From: Sphingomonas sp. S1-29
GTDB lineage: Bacteria; Pseudomonadota; Alphaproteobacteria; Sphingomonadales; Sphingomonadaceae
Direction of reading: 5' to 3'
NCBI RefSeq assembly: GCF_026167545.1
Contig: NZ_CP110678.1
Location: forward strand, 1,919,501 to 1,983,500
DNA length: 64,000 bases
Part shown: piece after piece, positions 1 to 11,608 of the stretch
How positions within the stretch are numbered: position 1 is the stretch's first letter
Layout of the letters: each line of letters begins with the position of its first letter
The notes under the pieces: generated by a model
What the model was told of the DNA's origin: nothing
What the model saw: the letters and a program-made list of their open reading frames with translations, nothing else
The model's database searches: none
Position numbers and translations under genes: made by a program

Positions 1-326
1 CCGACCGCCGCCGCGAGCTCGTCGAGCCCCGCGGGCGCGTCCTCGCCGCCGAGCAGCGCGACGGCGCGCGCCACCGCCAGCCGGTCGCGCCCCACTTCGT
101 CGGGCTTGCAGCGAAGGCACGCGCGGAACCCCGCGTCGCGCGCATCGGCGGGATCGCGATAGAATTGCACATGCGCGCGCAGCGGCCGCCGTGCGGGGCA
201 GCTCGGCTTGCAATAGATCCGCGTCGTCGTGACCGCGACGATCACCCGCCCGTCAAACGCCCGGTCGCGCGAATCGAACGCCGCCCAGGCATGATCGTCG
301 GTGATGTGGAACCGGGTGTTGCTCAT
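1..326 (-). CDS. ada: Ada, N-terminal part (methylphosphotriester repair / adaptive response regulator), cut by window edge
   Basis: The gene enters on the minus strand with ATG at 326-324 and runs off the window start after about 108 codons. The visible part matches the Ada N-terminal zinc domain: a YCKPSC motif (Cys39, Cys43) and, about 30 residues later, CLRC. These four cysteines bind Zn, and the first is the methyl acceptor for phosphotriesters in characterised Ada proteins. The rest, expected to be an AraC-type HTH and possibly the O6-methylguanine methyltransferase domain, lies outside. A start of an HTH region is just visible at the edge. Confidence is high for the zinc domain, but whether the methyltransferase domain is present cannot be seen. 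Confidence 0.88.
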   Translation of the reverse strand, partial: MSNTRFHITDDHAWAAFDSRDRAFDGRVIVAVTTTRIYCKPSCPARRPLRAHVQFYRDPADARDAGFRACLRCKPDEVGRDRLAVARAVALLGGEDAPAGLDELAAAV

Positions 327-385
327 GGGCGCCTCGATAGGCCTATGCGCGCGCCGATGCATCCCGCGGCTTGCCGCCAAAGCGA

Positions 386-1348
386 TCAGCCGCCGCGCGC
401 CGCCCGGCGCTCGGCGGCATCGGCGCGCGCGGTCATCGTCGCCTCCACCCGCGACAGCGCCTCGCGAATGTCGCTCGCGCGCGGCTCGATCGCGCTGGCT
501 GCGGCATAGATCGTACGCGCTTGCTCGAGCGAATCGGCTGCCTCGGCGCATAGCGCGCGGTTGAACACCACCGATGGATGGCCGGGCATCGCCGCTTCGA
601 TCGCATCGAATTCGCCGCACGCTGCGCGCAAGTCGCGCTGGGTCAGCCGGATCGCCTGCTTGAAGCGTTCGCCGGCCGCCTTGTCCATGCCCTTGCGCCC
701 CTCGCGAAAGCGGATGTTCACCCGCTCGGCGCGCGGCGTGAGGTCGTCGCGCACCTCGGCGGCGATCGTGTCGATCATTGCCGACACCCGGTCCTCGACC
801 CCGACCGGACTGGTGTCGCCGGGACACCAGCTGACTTCCTCACGCCTGGGATGCTGCTCGGCATAGAGGATCCGGCCATCGGCATTGCCCACCACGCGAA
901 GGTCGGCGCGCACGCTCAACACCCGTCGCCGGCAATCGAGCTCGACATTGCCGCGCTTCTTGCAGTCCTTGTCGCTCCCCTCGATGCAGCGGTTGCGCTC
1001 GAGCTTCACCCGGTTTTCCTGCACCTCGGAAATGACCGCGCCGTCGAGCACGCCATCGGCATCGGCCCCGCCGCCGCGCCGCCCCGCCATCAGGTCGAAA
1101 TGCGGCTGCCCGTCGGGGCCCGGCTGCGCCAGCGCGCGCTCGATCGCCATCGCCAGCCGCATTCCGTCCCCGCCGCCGAGCCGGCCGATCGCGAGCGAAT
1201 CGAGCATCGCCACCGCACGATTGCCCGCTGGGGTCTCGGCGACAAAGCCGACGCTTTCCGCCGCGGCGCCCGAAACCATGCTCGCCGCCAGTCCGATCGC
1301 GAAGCATTTCGCGCCCAACACCCCCGCCACCGTCATCCGATCCATCAT
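386..1348 (-). CDS. exported protein of unknown function with TPR-like C-terminus
   Basis: This 320-residue protein starts at ATG 1348, chosen because GGGGGAA lies just upstream and the following residues form a signal peptide ending in SGAAAES; the reading frame continues further upstream without signs of coding. The mature N-terminal half resembles CsgG-type domains (a short family assignment by eye, weak). A cysteine cluster lies around NRC, KDC and LDC. The C-terminal part (FNRALCAEAADSLEQA region) has the helical periodicity of one or two TPR units and ends in a charged Ala/Arg-rich helix. It is probably periplasmic. It sits between ada and the divergent atp operon. Function is not recognised. 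Confidence 0.7.
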   Translation of the reverse strand: MMDRMTVAGVLGAKCFAIGLAASMVSGAAAESVGFVAETPAGNRAVAMLDSLAIGRLGGGDGMRLAMAIERALAQPGPDGQPHFDLMAGRRGGGADADGVLDGAVISEVQENRVKLERNRCIEGSDKDCKKRGNVELDCRRRVLSVRADLRVVGNADGRILYAEQHPRREEVSWCPGDTSPVGVEDRVSAMIDTIAAEVRDDLTPRAERVNIRFREGRKGMDKAAGERFKQAIRLTQRDLRAACGEFDAIEAAMPGHPSVVFNRALCAEAADSLEQARTIYAAASAIEPRASDIREALSRVEATMTARADAAERRAARGG

Positions 1349-1480
1349 GCATTCCCCCGATTGCTGAACGACTTGTCGCGCAAAGATCGGCGATAGACAA
1401 CGGGGGCGTAACGATCGACGGCAACGCCTTCGCCGCAGGCCCCCCGTCCACGCCCCGCCAGGGCCACGCTGCCGCACCGC

Positions 1481-1509
1481 TTGCGAAACCCGCCACCCGA
1501 TGCTAGCAG
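1481..1509 (+). promoter_or_regulatory. candidate promoter for the atp operon
   Basis: TTGCGA (1481-1486) and TAGCAG (1504-1509) are separated by exactly 17 bases and lie about 85 bases ahead of the atpH start. The boxes are a modest match to a sigma70-type consensus, and no other candidate in the 244-base gap is better. This is an inference from pattern only. Confidence 0.3.
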
Positions 1510-1524
1510 CCCGCCAACCCATCA

Positions 1525-1550
1525 GGGCCGCACAGCTTGCGGCCCCTTTT
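1525..1550 (+). terminator. terminator-like hairpin in the atp leader
   Basis: GGGCCGC (1525-1531) and GCGGCCC (1539-1545) form a perfect 7-bp stem with a 7-base loop, followed by CTTTT (1546-1550). This is the form of an intrinsic terminator, but it lies upstream of atpH in the direction of atp transcription and no plus-strand gene precedes it. It could attenuate the operon or end a short leader transcript. The T run is short, so it may leak. Confidence 0.45.
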
Positions 1551-1592
1551 GCGTATGGGGCCAATTCTAGCTCCCAAGAGGAACCCGATCGC

Positions 1593-3700
<2,108 letters not shown>

Positions 3701-3709
3701 ACTAAAGAG

Positions 3710-3807
3710 CCCTCTCCCCTTCAGGGGAGAGGGTTGGGAGAGGGGCAGGTATGGACCCCCTCTCGTACTGCCCCTCTCCCCGGCCCTCTCCCCTGAAGGG
3801 GAGAGGG
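3710..3807. repeat. palindromic doublet, family A copy 1 (atpA-atpG gap)
   Basis: Two near-identical hairpins, 3710-3733 and 3784-3807, each have CCCTCTCCCCT arms around a 2-base loop, and the two halves are in inverted orientation around a 50-base spacer. The element fills the atpA-atpG gap, and its last G-rich arm lies near the atpG ribosome binding site. Architecture resembles REP doublets (BIME). Confidence 0.9.
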
Positions 3808-3821
3808 AGAAGGACACGAAG

Positions 3822-4705
3822 ATGGCCTCTCTCAAGGCGCTGAAACTGCGGATCGGGTCGGTCAAGTCGACCCAGAAGATCACCAAGGCGATGAAGATGG
3901 TCGCCGCCGCGAAGCTGCGCCGTGCGCAGGAAGCGGCCGAAGCCGGTCGCCCCTATGCCGAGCGGCTCGAAGCCGTCGTCGCGCGCCTCGCCGCCAAGGT
4001 TGCGGGCAGCGACAATGCGCCGCTGCTGCTGTCGGGCACCGGTAAGGACGATGTCCATCTGTTCGTCGTCGCAACCAGCGACAAGGGGCTCGCCGGCGCG
4101 TTCAACAGCAACATCGCGCGCATGGCGCGTCGCCGCGCGCAGGAGCTGATCGCGCAGGGCAAGACGGTGAAGTTCTACACCATCGGCCGCAAGGGTCGCG
4201 CGGTGCTCAACCGCATGTTCCGCGAGCAGATGGTGCATGGCATCGAGCCGGGCGACCTGGGCAAGCTCAAGTTCGATGATGCGCGCGGTTATGCCGATGA
4301 TCTGATCGCGCGCTTCCAGGCGGGCGAGTTCGACGTCGCGCATCTGTTCTACGCCACCTTCAAGACCGTGCTGACGCAGGAGCCGACCGAGCTCCAGCTG
4401 CTCCCCGTCGCGATCCCCGCTGCCAAGGCTGCCGCCGACAATGACGGCGGCGCGGTGATGGAATATGAACCCGACGAGGAATCGATCCTCGCCGATCTGC
4501 TGCCGCGCGCGATCGCGATCCAGCTCTATCGCGCGATCCGCGAGAATGCCGCGTCGGAGCAGGGCAGCAAGATGACCGCGATGGACAATGCCACGCGCAA
4601 CGCGGGCGATCTCATCAAGCGGCTGTCGATCGAATATAACCGCGCGCGCCAGGCGGCGATCACGACCGAGCTGGTCGAGATCATCTCGGGCGCCGAGGCG
4701 CTTTG

Positions 4706-4706
<1 letters not shown>
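3822..4706 (+). CDS. atpG: ATP synthase F1 subunit gamma
   Basis: Gamma subunit, 294 residues, the central rotor shaft. The conserved N-terminal LRIGSVKSTQKITKAMKMVAAAKL segment and the C-terminal ATRNAGDLIKRLSIEYNRARQAAIT-type helix are both present. The start ATG 3822 has GAGAAGGA upstream, lying at the edge of the preceding repeat doublet. Its stop overlaps the next start as TGATG (4704-4708), so a lipoprotein gene is translationally coupled to it. Confidence 0.98.
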
Positions 4707-6782
<2,076 letters not shown>

Positions 6783-6789
6783 GCTAAAT

Positions 6790-6886
6790 CCCCCTCCCGC
6801 TTGCGGGAGGGGCTAGGGGAGGGCCTGTTTCCGTCCGCCCCCAGATACACCCCCTCCCCCGACCCCTCCCGCAAGCGGGAGGGGGG
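6790..6886. repeat. palindromic doublet, family A copy 2 (atpD-atpC gap)
   Basis: Hairpins at 6790-6812 (CCCCTCCCGC arms, TT loop) and 6863-6884 (CCCTCCCGC arms, AA loop) are in inverted orientation. The right edge GGGGGGAGA supplies the ribosome binding site of atpC. Confidence 0.9.
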
Positions 6887-6896
6887 AGATCCAGAA

Positions 6897-7151
6897 ATGC
6901 CCCTGCACTTCGAACTCGTCACCCCCGATCGCCTCGTCCGTAACGAGGAAGTCCATATGGTCACCGTCCCCGGCACCGAGGGCGATTTCGGCGTGCTCGA
7001 AGGCCACGCGCCCTTCATGTCGACGATCCGCGACGGCGACCTGCTGGTCCAGAAGACCGCCAATGGCGCCGCCGAGACGATCCGCGTTGAAGGCGGCCTC
7101 GCCGAAGTCACCACCCGCGGCCTGACGATCCTCGCCGAAAAGGCGGCGTAA
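6897..7151 (+). CDS. atpC: ATP synthase F1 subunit epsilon, short form
   Basis: Epsilon subunit of only 84 residues. Start ATG 6897 is chosen by the GGGGGGAGA site at the end of the repeat and by the family N-terminus ([10 protein letters not shown]); upstream in-frame codons are the translated repeat. The N-terminal beta-sandwich is complete ([26 protein letters not shown]) but the protein stops at ILAEKAA, where full-length epsilon (about 130-140 residues) continues into two helices. The inhibitory C-terminal domain is therefore absent. It is the last gene of the operon. Confidence 0.93.
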   Translation: MPLHFELVTPDRLVRNEEVHMVTVPGTEGDFGVLEGHAPFMSTIRDGDLLVQKTANGAAETIRVEGGLAEVTTRGLTILAEKAA

Positions 7152-7366
7152 CCCTTCTCTCTTCGCTGAATGCGTGCTGGGTCGGGGTCGGTCGAGTGCT
7201 CGCGCTACCGCGTCCGCCCGCTCCGCTGGCCGTACCGGCTGGACACCGCCCGCCCGGCCCCTTCCAGAGTGGGGAGGGCATCTGCCCCCGCCTCGAATGG
7301 TTAGGCAATTGTCAAACCTTGCGCGTTAACCCGACCGGATAAACCCGAACGGGCAAGGGAAGTGGC

Positions 7367-8902
7367 ATGAGTGCATTCGGCCGACGTAACGGCATCAGCG
7401 GCGGCGCGGGCGGCGGCAGGCCGGCATTCGGCGTTGCGCGCCCGATGCAGGGGCCGGGCGGCCCCCAGCGCGAAGCTGATGGCGGCGGTGATCAATTCCC
7501 GCCGCTCGATTCGATCCCGCTTCCCGGCAGCCTGCTCGACGACGATCTGTCGTCGAACCTGCTCAACGGCGATGCGATGCAGCGCCTCGCCGATCGCCAG
7601 GCGACCTCGGGCGACCAGGGCAACAGCCGCGTCGAAGGCTTCGAATCATCGATCCACCGTATCAAGGAACAGGTGCTGCCGCGCCTGCTCGAACGCGTCG
7701 ATCCCGAAGCCGCCGCGACGCTCAGCAAGGACGAGCTCGCCGAGGAATTCCGCCCGATCATCGGCGAGGTCCTCGCCGAGCTGAAGCTGACGCTCAACCG
7801 CCGCGAGCAGTTCGCGCTCGAAAAGGTGCTGGTCGACGAATTGCTCGGCCTGGGACCGCTCGAGGAATTGCTCGCCGATCCGGCGATCACCGACATCATG
7901 GTCAACGGTCCCGAACAGACCTTCATCGAGCGCAAGGGCAAGCTCGAGCTCGCCAACATCCAGTTCCGCGACGAGGAGCATCTGTTCCAGATCGCGCAGC
8001 GAATCTGCAACTCGGTCGGCCGCCGCGTCGACCAGACCACCCCGCTCGCCGACGCCCGCCTCAAGGACGGCAGCCGCGTCAACGTCATCGTGCCCCCGCT
8101 CAGCTTGCGCGGCACCGCGATCTCGATTCGTAAATTCTCGGCCAAGCCGATCACGCTCGACATGATGGCCAATGGCGGGTCGATGAGCCAGAAGATGGCG
8201 ACCGCGCTCAAGATCGCCGGGGCCTGCCGCTTCAACGTCGTGATTTCGGGGGGTACCGGCTCGGGCAAGACGACGATGCTCAACGCGCTGTCGAAGATGA
8301 TCGACCCTGGCGAACGCGTGCTGACGATCGAGGATGCCGCCGAGCTTCGGCTGCAGCAGCCGCACTGGCTGCCGCTCGAGACCCGTCCGCCCAACCTCGA
8401 GGGGCAGGGTGAGATCACGATCCGCGACCTCGTCAAGAACGCGCTGCGTATGCGGCCCGACCGGATCATCCTGGGCGAAATCCGTGGCTCGGAATGTTTC
8501 GACCTGCTCGCGGCGATGAACACCGGCCATGACGGATCGATGGCGACGCTTCACTCGAACTCGCCGCGCGAATGCCTCGCGCGCATGGAGAACATGGTGA
8601 TGATGTCCGACATCAAGGTGCCAAAGGAGGCGATCAGCCGCCAGATCGCCGATTCGGTCGACCTGATCATCCAGGTGAAGCGCCTGCGCGACGGTTCGCG
8701 CCGCGTGACCAACATCACCGAGGTGATCGGCATGGAAGGCCCGGTGATCGTCACCCAGGAGCTCTTCAAGTTCGAATATCTCGACGAGAGCGCCGATGGG
8801 AAGATCATCGGCGAATATCGCTCGATGGGGCTGCGGCCCTACACGCTGGAGAAGGCCAAGATGTTCGGCTTCGACCACGCGATGCTCGAGGCGTGCCTGT
8901 AA
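7367..8902 (+). CDS. cpaF: CpaF/TadA-type secretion ATPase
   Basis: A type II/IV secretion-system ATPase of 511 residues, the motor class that drives Flp/Tad pilus assembly. Walker A GGTGSGKTT is near residue 300; the Asp-box and Walker B region (RPDRIILGEIRGSE) and the AATLHSNS-type histidine motif follow. The Gly/Pro-rich N-terminus of about 80 residues is variable. AAGGGAAG lies before ATG 7367. No other tad/cpa gene (cpaB, cpaC, cpaE, tadB, tadC, pilin) is visible within the window, so this copy stands alone. It is followed three bases after its stop by a repeat doublet. Confidence 0.93.
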   Translation: MSAFGRRNGISGGAGGGRPAFGVARPMQGPGGPQREADGGGDQFPPLDSIPLPGSLLDDDLSSNLLNGDAMQRLADRQATSGDQGNSRVEGFESSIHRIKEQVLPRLLERVDPEAAATLSKDELAEEFRPIIGEVLAELKLTLNRREQFALEKVLVDELLGLGPLEELLADPAITDIMVNGPEQTFIERKGKLELANIQFRDEEHLFQIAQRICNSVGRRVDQTTPLADARLKDGSRVNVIVPPLSLRGTAISIRKFSAKPITLDMMANGGSMSQKMATALKIAGACRFNVVISGGTGSGKTTMLNALSKMIDPGERVLTIEDAAELRLQQPHWLPLETRPPNLEGQGEITIRDLVKNALRMRPDRIILGEIRGSECFDLLAAMNTGHDGSMATLHSNSPRECLARMENMVMMSDIKVPKEAISRQIADSVDLIIQVKRLRDGSRRVTNITEVIGMEGPVIVTQELFKFEYLDESADGKIIGEYRSMGLRPYTLEKAKMFGFDHAMLEACL

Positions 8903-8905
8903 TTA

Positions 8906-9032
8906 CCCCCCCTCCCTGAAAGGGAGGGGGCTGGGGTGGTCGAGTGCTCGCGATACGGCCGCCGAGCGTGGCGGCGGAGCCGTACCACGAGCCCCCTACC
9001 CACCCCCGACCCCTCCCTTTCAGGGAGGGGGG
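8906..9032. repeat. palindromic doublet, family A copy 3
   Basis: Inverted hairpins lie at about 8909-8930 (CCTCCCTGAAAGGGAGG) and 9009-9030 (CCTCCCTTTCAGGGAGG). A degenerate inner repeat (CGATACGG ... CCGTACCACG) makes the spacer longer than in other copies. It lies immediately after the cpaF stop. Confidence 0.85.
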
Positions 9033-9057
9033 ATTGCGCCCTTCTTCTTCCTTAAGC

Positions 9058-9080
9058 CCTCTCCCGCAGGCGGGAGAGGG
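9058..9080. repeat. single family A hairpin
   Basis: CCCTCTCCCGC and GCGGGAGAGGG form one hairpin without the second inverted partner. It lies just downstream of copy 3 and is followed by the family's usual TTGGGTGAGG flank. Confidence 0.8.
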
Positions 9081-9133
9081 TTGGGTGAGGGTGCTTCTTT
9101 TCCCTCTTCTCGCCCACCGCCCCCGCCCCGCCA

Positions 9134-9162
9134 TTGCCAAATCGGGTACGCTGCGCTACATA
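9134..9162 (+). promoter_or_regulatory. candidate promoter of the cold-shock gene
   Basis: TTGCCA (9134-9139) and TACATA (9157-9162) are 17 bases apart. This would leave a leader of about 120 bases before the ATG at 9290, which fits the long structured leaders known for cold-shock genes. The leader contains a CCCG...CGGG hairpin near 9248. The match is inferred by eye. Confidence 0.45.
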
Positions 9163-9289
9163 GGGCAAGCTACAGTCGCAAATTGACGGTGAATGGTGCT
9201 TTGCGGCTCCTGTTTCCTTCTTTCCCTGCCCCTTAAGCGCCGGACGTCCCGGCAGTCGGGTCGCCCTACAAGAAAGAAAGGATGCACTT

Positions 9290-9502
9290 ATGAGCATCAC
9301 CGGAACCGTAAAGTTTTTCAACGCCGACAAGGGCTATGGCTTCATCACCCCCGATGGCGGTGGCCAGGACGCATTCGTCCACATCAGCGCAGTCGAGCGT
9401 GCGGGTTTTTCGACCCTGCGTGAAAACCAGCGCGTCAGCTATGAGCTCGAAGCCGGCAAGAGCGGCAAGTCGAGCGCAGTGAATCTCGAAGCAGCGAGCT
9501 GA
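9290..9502 (+). CDS. cold-shock protein, CspA family
   Basis: A single cold-shock domain of 70 residues. The two RNA-binding motifs are visible: KGYGFITP (RNP1) and DAFVHISAV (RNP2). Such proteins bind single-stranded RNA or DNA and unfold mRNA. AAAGGA precedes ATG 9290 by a normal distance. The gene stands alone behind the repeat-rich gap and is followed by a GC-rich hairpin at 9509-9549. Confidence 0.96.
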   Translation: MSITGTVKFFNADKGYGFITPDGGGQDAFVHISAVERAGFSTLRENQRVSYELEAGKSGKSSAVNLEAAS

Positions 9503-9508
9503 ACTGTC

Positions 9509-9549
9509 GCAGCGGGTGGCGCGGCCTTCGGGCTGCAGCCGCCCGCTGC
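9509..9549 (+). terminator. GC-rich hairpin downstream of the cold-shock gene
   Basis: GCAGCGGG (9509-9516) pairs with CCCGCTGC (9542-9549), with an inner GGCC-TTCG-GGCT-like stem. No T run follows, so termination is uncertain; it may only protect the 3' end of the message. Confidence 0.4.
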
Positions 9550-9591
9550 ACATGCTGCAAACCTACCCGCTTACTTGAAGGAATATATCCA

Positions 9592-9831
9592 ATGGCAAGC
9601 GAACCCAGCTATTACCGTGCCCAGGCCGCGCTTGCAGAAGCCGAAGCCGATGGTGCGATGCTCGACAATGTCCGCGATCGCCATATGCGATCAGCACAGG
9701 CATTCAATCAAATGGCCGAGCGACAGGAAAAAGTCGCGGTCATGCGCGCCGCGCGCGAAGCCGCCAGCGGCTCGAACGCCCCCGGCGCTCCCTACCCCCA
9801 GGAATCCTTAATTGAACCGCATACCGACTGA
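9592..9831 (+). CDS. small hypothetical protein
   Basis: A 79-residue hydrophilic protein predicted to be mostly helical (Ala/Glu/Arg-rich from residue 8 to about 62), with no signal peptide or membrane segment. GAAGGA lies 9 bases before ATG 9592, and the codon pattern is like the neighbours. It follows the cold-shock gene in the same direction. No family is recognised. Confidence 0.6.
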   Translation: MASEPSYYRAQAALAEAEADGAMLDNVRDRHMRSAQAFNQMAERQEKVAVMRAAREAASGSNAPGAPYPQESLIEPHTD

Positions 9832-10029
9832 ATTTTTTCGCTTTTCTACCGCTGCTTCCAACTGCCGGTCGATCCCTTCCCCGGCCATCATCCACGCCAC
9901 CGCATTACGCCGCCGATGTGCCGTTGCGCACGCCGCCGCGATCGAAGTGCTCGGATGAATTAATACGCCACCGCAACCTTCCACCCGCTTCCCGCATTGT
10001 TGCGGTTCAACGGTATGATGAAGGAGCGG

Positions 10030-10461
10030 ATGATGCGTGGACTGACATTGGCGACGGTCGCAGCGGCGACAATGGTCGCGGGTTGCGCCGGCGGCATGGG
10101 CGGCGGGCTTGGCGGCTTCGGTGGTGGCCTTGGTGCCAGCAGTGGCTATGACTATAACCGTCCCGACCCGTCATACGGCGGTTACGAAGCCGATCGCTAT
10201 TATCGCGAAAATCCGCGCATCCAGCCGCGCCGCCTGAGCGCCAATGACCGCGTCTATCGCGGTCGCGACAATCGCTATTATTGCCGCCGCAACGACGGCA
10301 CCACCGGCCTGATCGTCGGCGGTCTGGCAGGCGGCACGCTGGGCAGCATCCTTGCACCCGGCGGCTCGTCGTTGCTCGGAGCATTGCTCGGCGGCGCAGC
10401 GGGCGCAGCAGGCGGCCAGGCGCTCGATCGCAACGGCAACAACCAGGTCGAATGCCGCTAA
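10030..10461 (+). CDS. lipoprotein with glycine-zipper domain (17 kDa surface antigen type)
   Basis: The protein is 143 residues from ATG 10030; a second ATG at 10033 has better spacing to AAGGAG (10021-10026). The signal sequence ends in the lipobox VAGC. The mature start is Gly-rich, followed by a Tyr/Arg-rich stretch, then a glycine-zipper pair (GLIVGGLAGGTLGSIL and LLGALLGGAAGAAGG), typical of the outer-membrane glycine-zipper 2TM family. It is probably anchored in the outer membrane. A perfect terminator follows at 10472-10506. Confidence 0.85.
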   Translation: MMRGLTLATVAAATMVAGCAGGMGGGLGGFGGGLGASSGYDYNRPDPSYGGYEADRYYRENPRIQPRRLSANDRVYRGRDNRYYCRRNDGTTGLIVGGLAGGTLGSILAPGGSSLLGALLGGAAGAAGGQALDRNGNNQVECR

Positions 10462-10471
10462 AGCGGTAAAC

Positions 10472-10506
10472 AATACCGGGCGGCGTTCGCGCCGCCCGGT
10501 ATTTTT
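10472..10506 (+). terminator. intrinsic terminator, probably bidirectional
   Basis: A perfect 14-bp stem (AATACCGGGCGGCG, 10472-10485) with a TTCG loop (10486-10489) and its complement to 10503 is followed by T residues. It lies between the convergent glycine-zipper lipoprotein gene and the phosphatase gene ending at 10505, and the A-rich left flank would serve the minus strand as well. Confidence 0.9.
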
Positions 10507-11005
10507 AAGCCTTGGTGGGCGCTGCCATCAGCAAGGCGACGATCCCCTCGGCACCCGAGTGGACCTCGTCCCAGGTCGCAGCAAAGCCGTGTTCGTCGCC
10601 GAAATAGGGGTCGATCACCCCCTGCCCTTCGAACCCGGGCACATGATCCAGCAGCAGCGACAGCCGCGCGCTGGCATCGGCCGGGCGGATTGCGGCAAGG
10701 TCCGACAGGTTTCGCGCGTCGAGCGCGATCACATGATCAAATTCGTGAAAATCGGCCGCGCTAACCTGCCGCGCGCAATATTTCGAAATATCGGTACCCC
10801 GTCGCCGCGCTTCAGCCTGCGCGCGCGGATCGGGCGCGCCGCCGACATGCCAGTCGCCAGTGCCCGCCGAATCGACCCGCACCGGAAGGCCCCTGGCCTG
10901 CGCCACCTGCCGAAGCGCAGCCTCGGCCAGCGGCGATCGGCAAATATTGCCCAGGCACACGAACAGCACCGACGGCATCGCCGCCGGTGCCGCCGCACGC
11001 GTCAT
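10505..11005 (-). CDS. low-molecular-weight protein-tyrosine phosphatase
   Basis: A 166-residue protein with the catalytic loop CLGNICRS (C-X5-R-S) near the N-terminus and the general-acid DPYFG motif near residue 130. Such enzymes remove phosphate from tyrosine; arsenate reductases share the fold, but the DPY motif favours the phosphatase. ATG 11005 overlaps the sodC stop as ATGA, so the two are translationally coupled. An internal ATG (10978) next to the catalytic domain is an alternative start. Confidence 0.92.
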   Translation of the reverse strand: MTRAAAPAAMPSVLFVCLGNICRSPLAEAALRQVAQARGLPVRVDSAGTGDWHVGGAPDPRAQAEARRRGTDISKYCARQVSAADFHEFDHVIALDARNLSDLAAIRPADASARLSLLLDHVPGFEGQGVIDPYFGDEHGFAATWDEVHSGAEGIVALLMAAPTKA

Positions 11006-11532
11006 GCCGCGCGGAACACGCCGCAGGCGATCCGGCTGCCGCTATTGCCCGACGGATCGGTCTTCATGTCGTCGGGGCCGGCATGGATCATCATCGCCGC
11101 GCCATCGGCGTCGAGCAGCCCCGAGATCGTCGCGCCGCCCAGCGTATAGGTCAGCGACCCGCTGCCATCGCTGCCGACGTCGAGGTTGGGCGCATCGCCG
11201 ACATGCGGCCCGGCGGGGTTCTGCATGCCATGCTGCTTGGTGGTAGGGTTCCAATGCCCGCCCGCGCTCTCGAAGGTCGGTGCGTCGCAGCGACCGACGG
11301 TGTGGATATGCGCGCCATGCGGCCCCGGCGGCATCGCATTGCCCTCGACCACCAATTGCAGCCCATCGACCATCTCGGTCGCGGTCACGGTGCCGACCGA
11401 CTGGCCGTTGGCGGTGATCAGCTGCGCGGTCGCAACCGCGCCTTCGCCGGCTGCGCCGCCCGCGGTGTCGGTCATCGCACAACCGCCCAGCGCCAGCGCG
11501 CCCATCGCCGTCATCATCATGAACTTGGTCAT
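11002..11532 (-). CDS. sodC: superoxide dismutase [Cu-Zn], lipoprotein form
   Basis: A 176-residue protein from ATG 11532, with GGGAGA upstream and a lipobox signal sequence (ALALGGC). Copper and zinc ligands are visible in GAHIHTVGRC, GGHWNP, the HG/PHVGD segment and MIHAGPDD; the C-terminal disulfide Cys is in RIACG. It acts in the periplasm on superoxide. It lies 76 bases downstream of the periplasmic aldehyde oxidoreductase genes, whose turnover may generate reactive oxygen, and is coupled to the phosphatase gene. Confidence 0.93.
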   Translation of the reverse strand: MTKFMMMTAMGALALGGCAMTDTAGGAAGEGAVATAQLITANGQSVGTVTATEMVDGLQLVVEGNAMPPGPHGAHIHTVGRCDAPTFESAGGHWNPTTKQHGMQNPAGPHVGDAPNLDVGSDGSGSLTYTLGGATISGLLDADGAAMMIHAGPDDMKTDPSGNSGSRIACGVFRAA

Positions 11533-11608
11533 CGCGCGTCTCCCTGTATGAATCTCGATAGCCGAATGGTTGGGCAGGGGTGCAGGTTCCCCCGCACCCC
11601 CATCGCGG

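Noticed and set aside
7195-7275. Another family A doublet in the atpC-cpaF gap
   Set aside because: Fragments resembling the spacer of copy 3 are visible but the hairpin arms are too degenerate to call.
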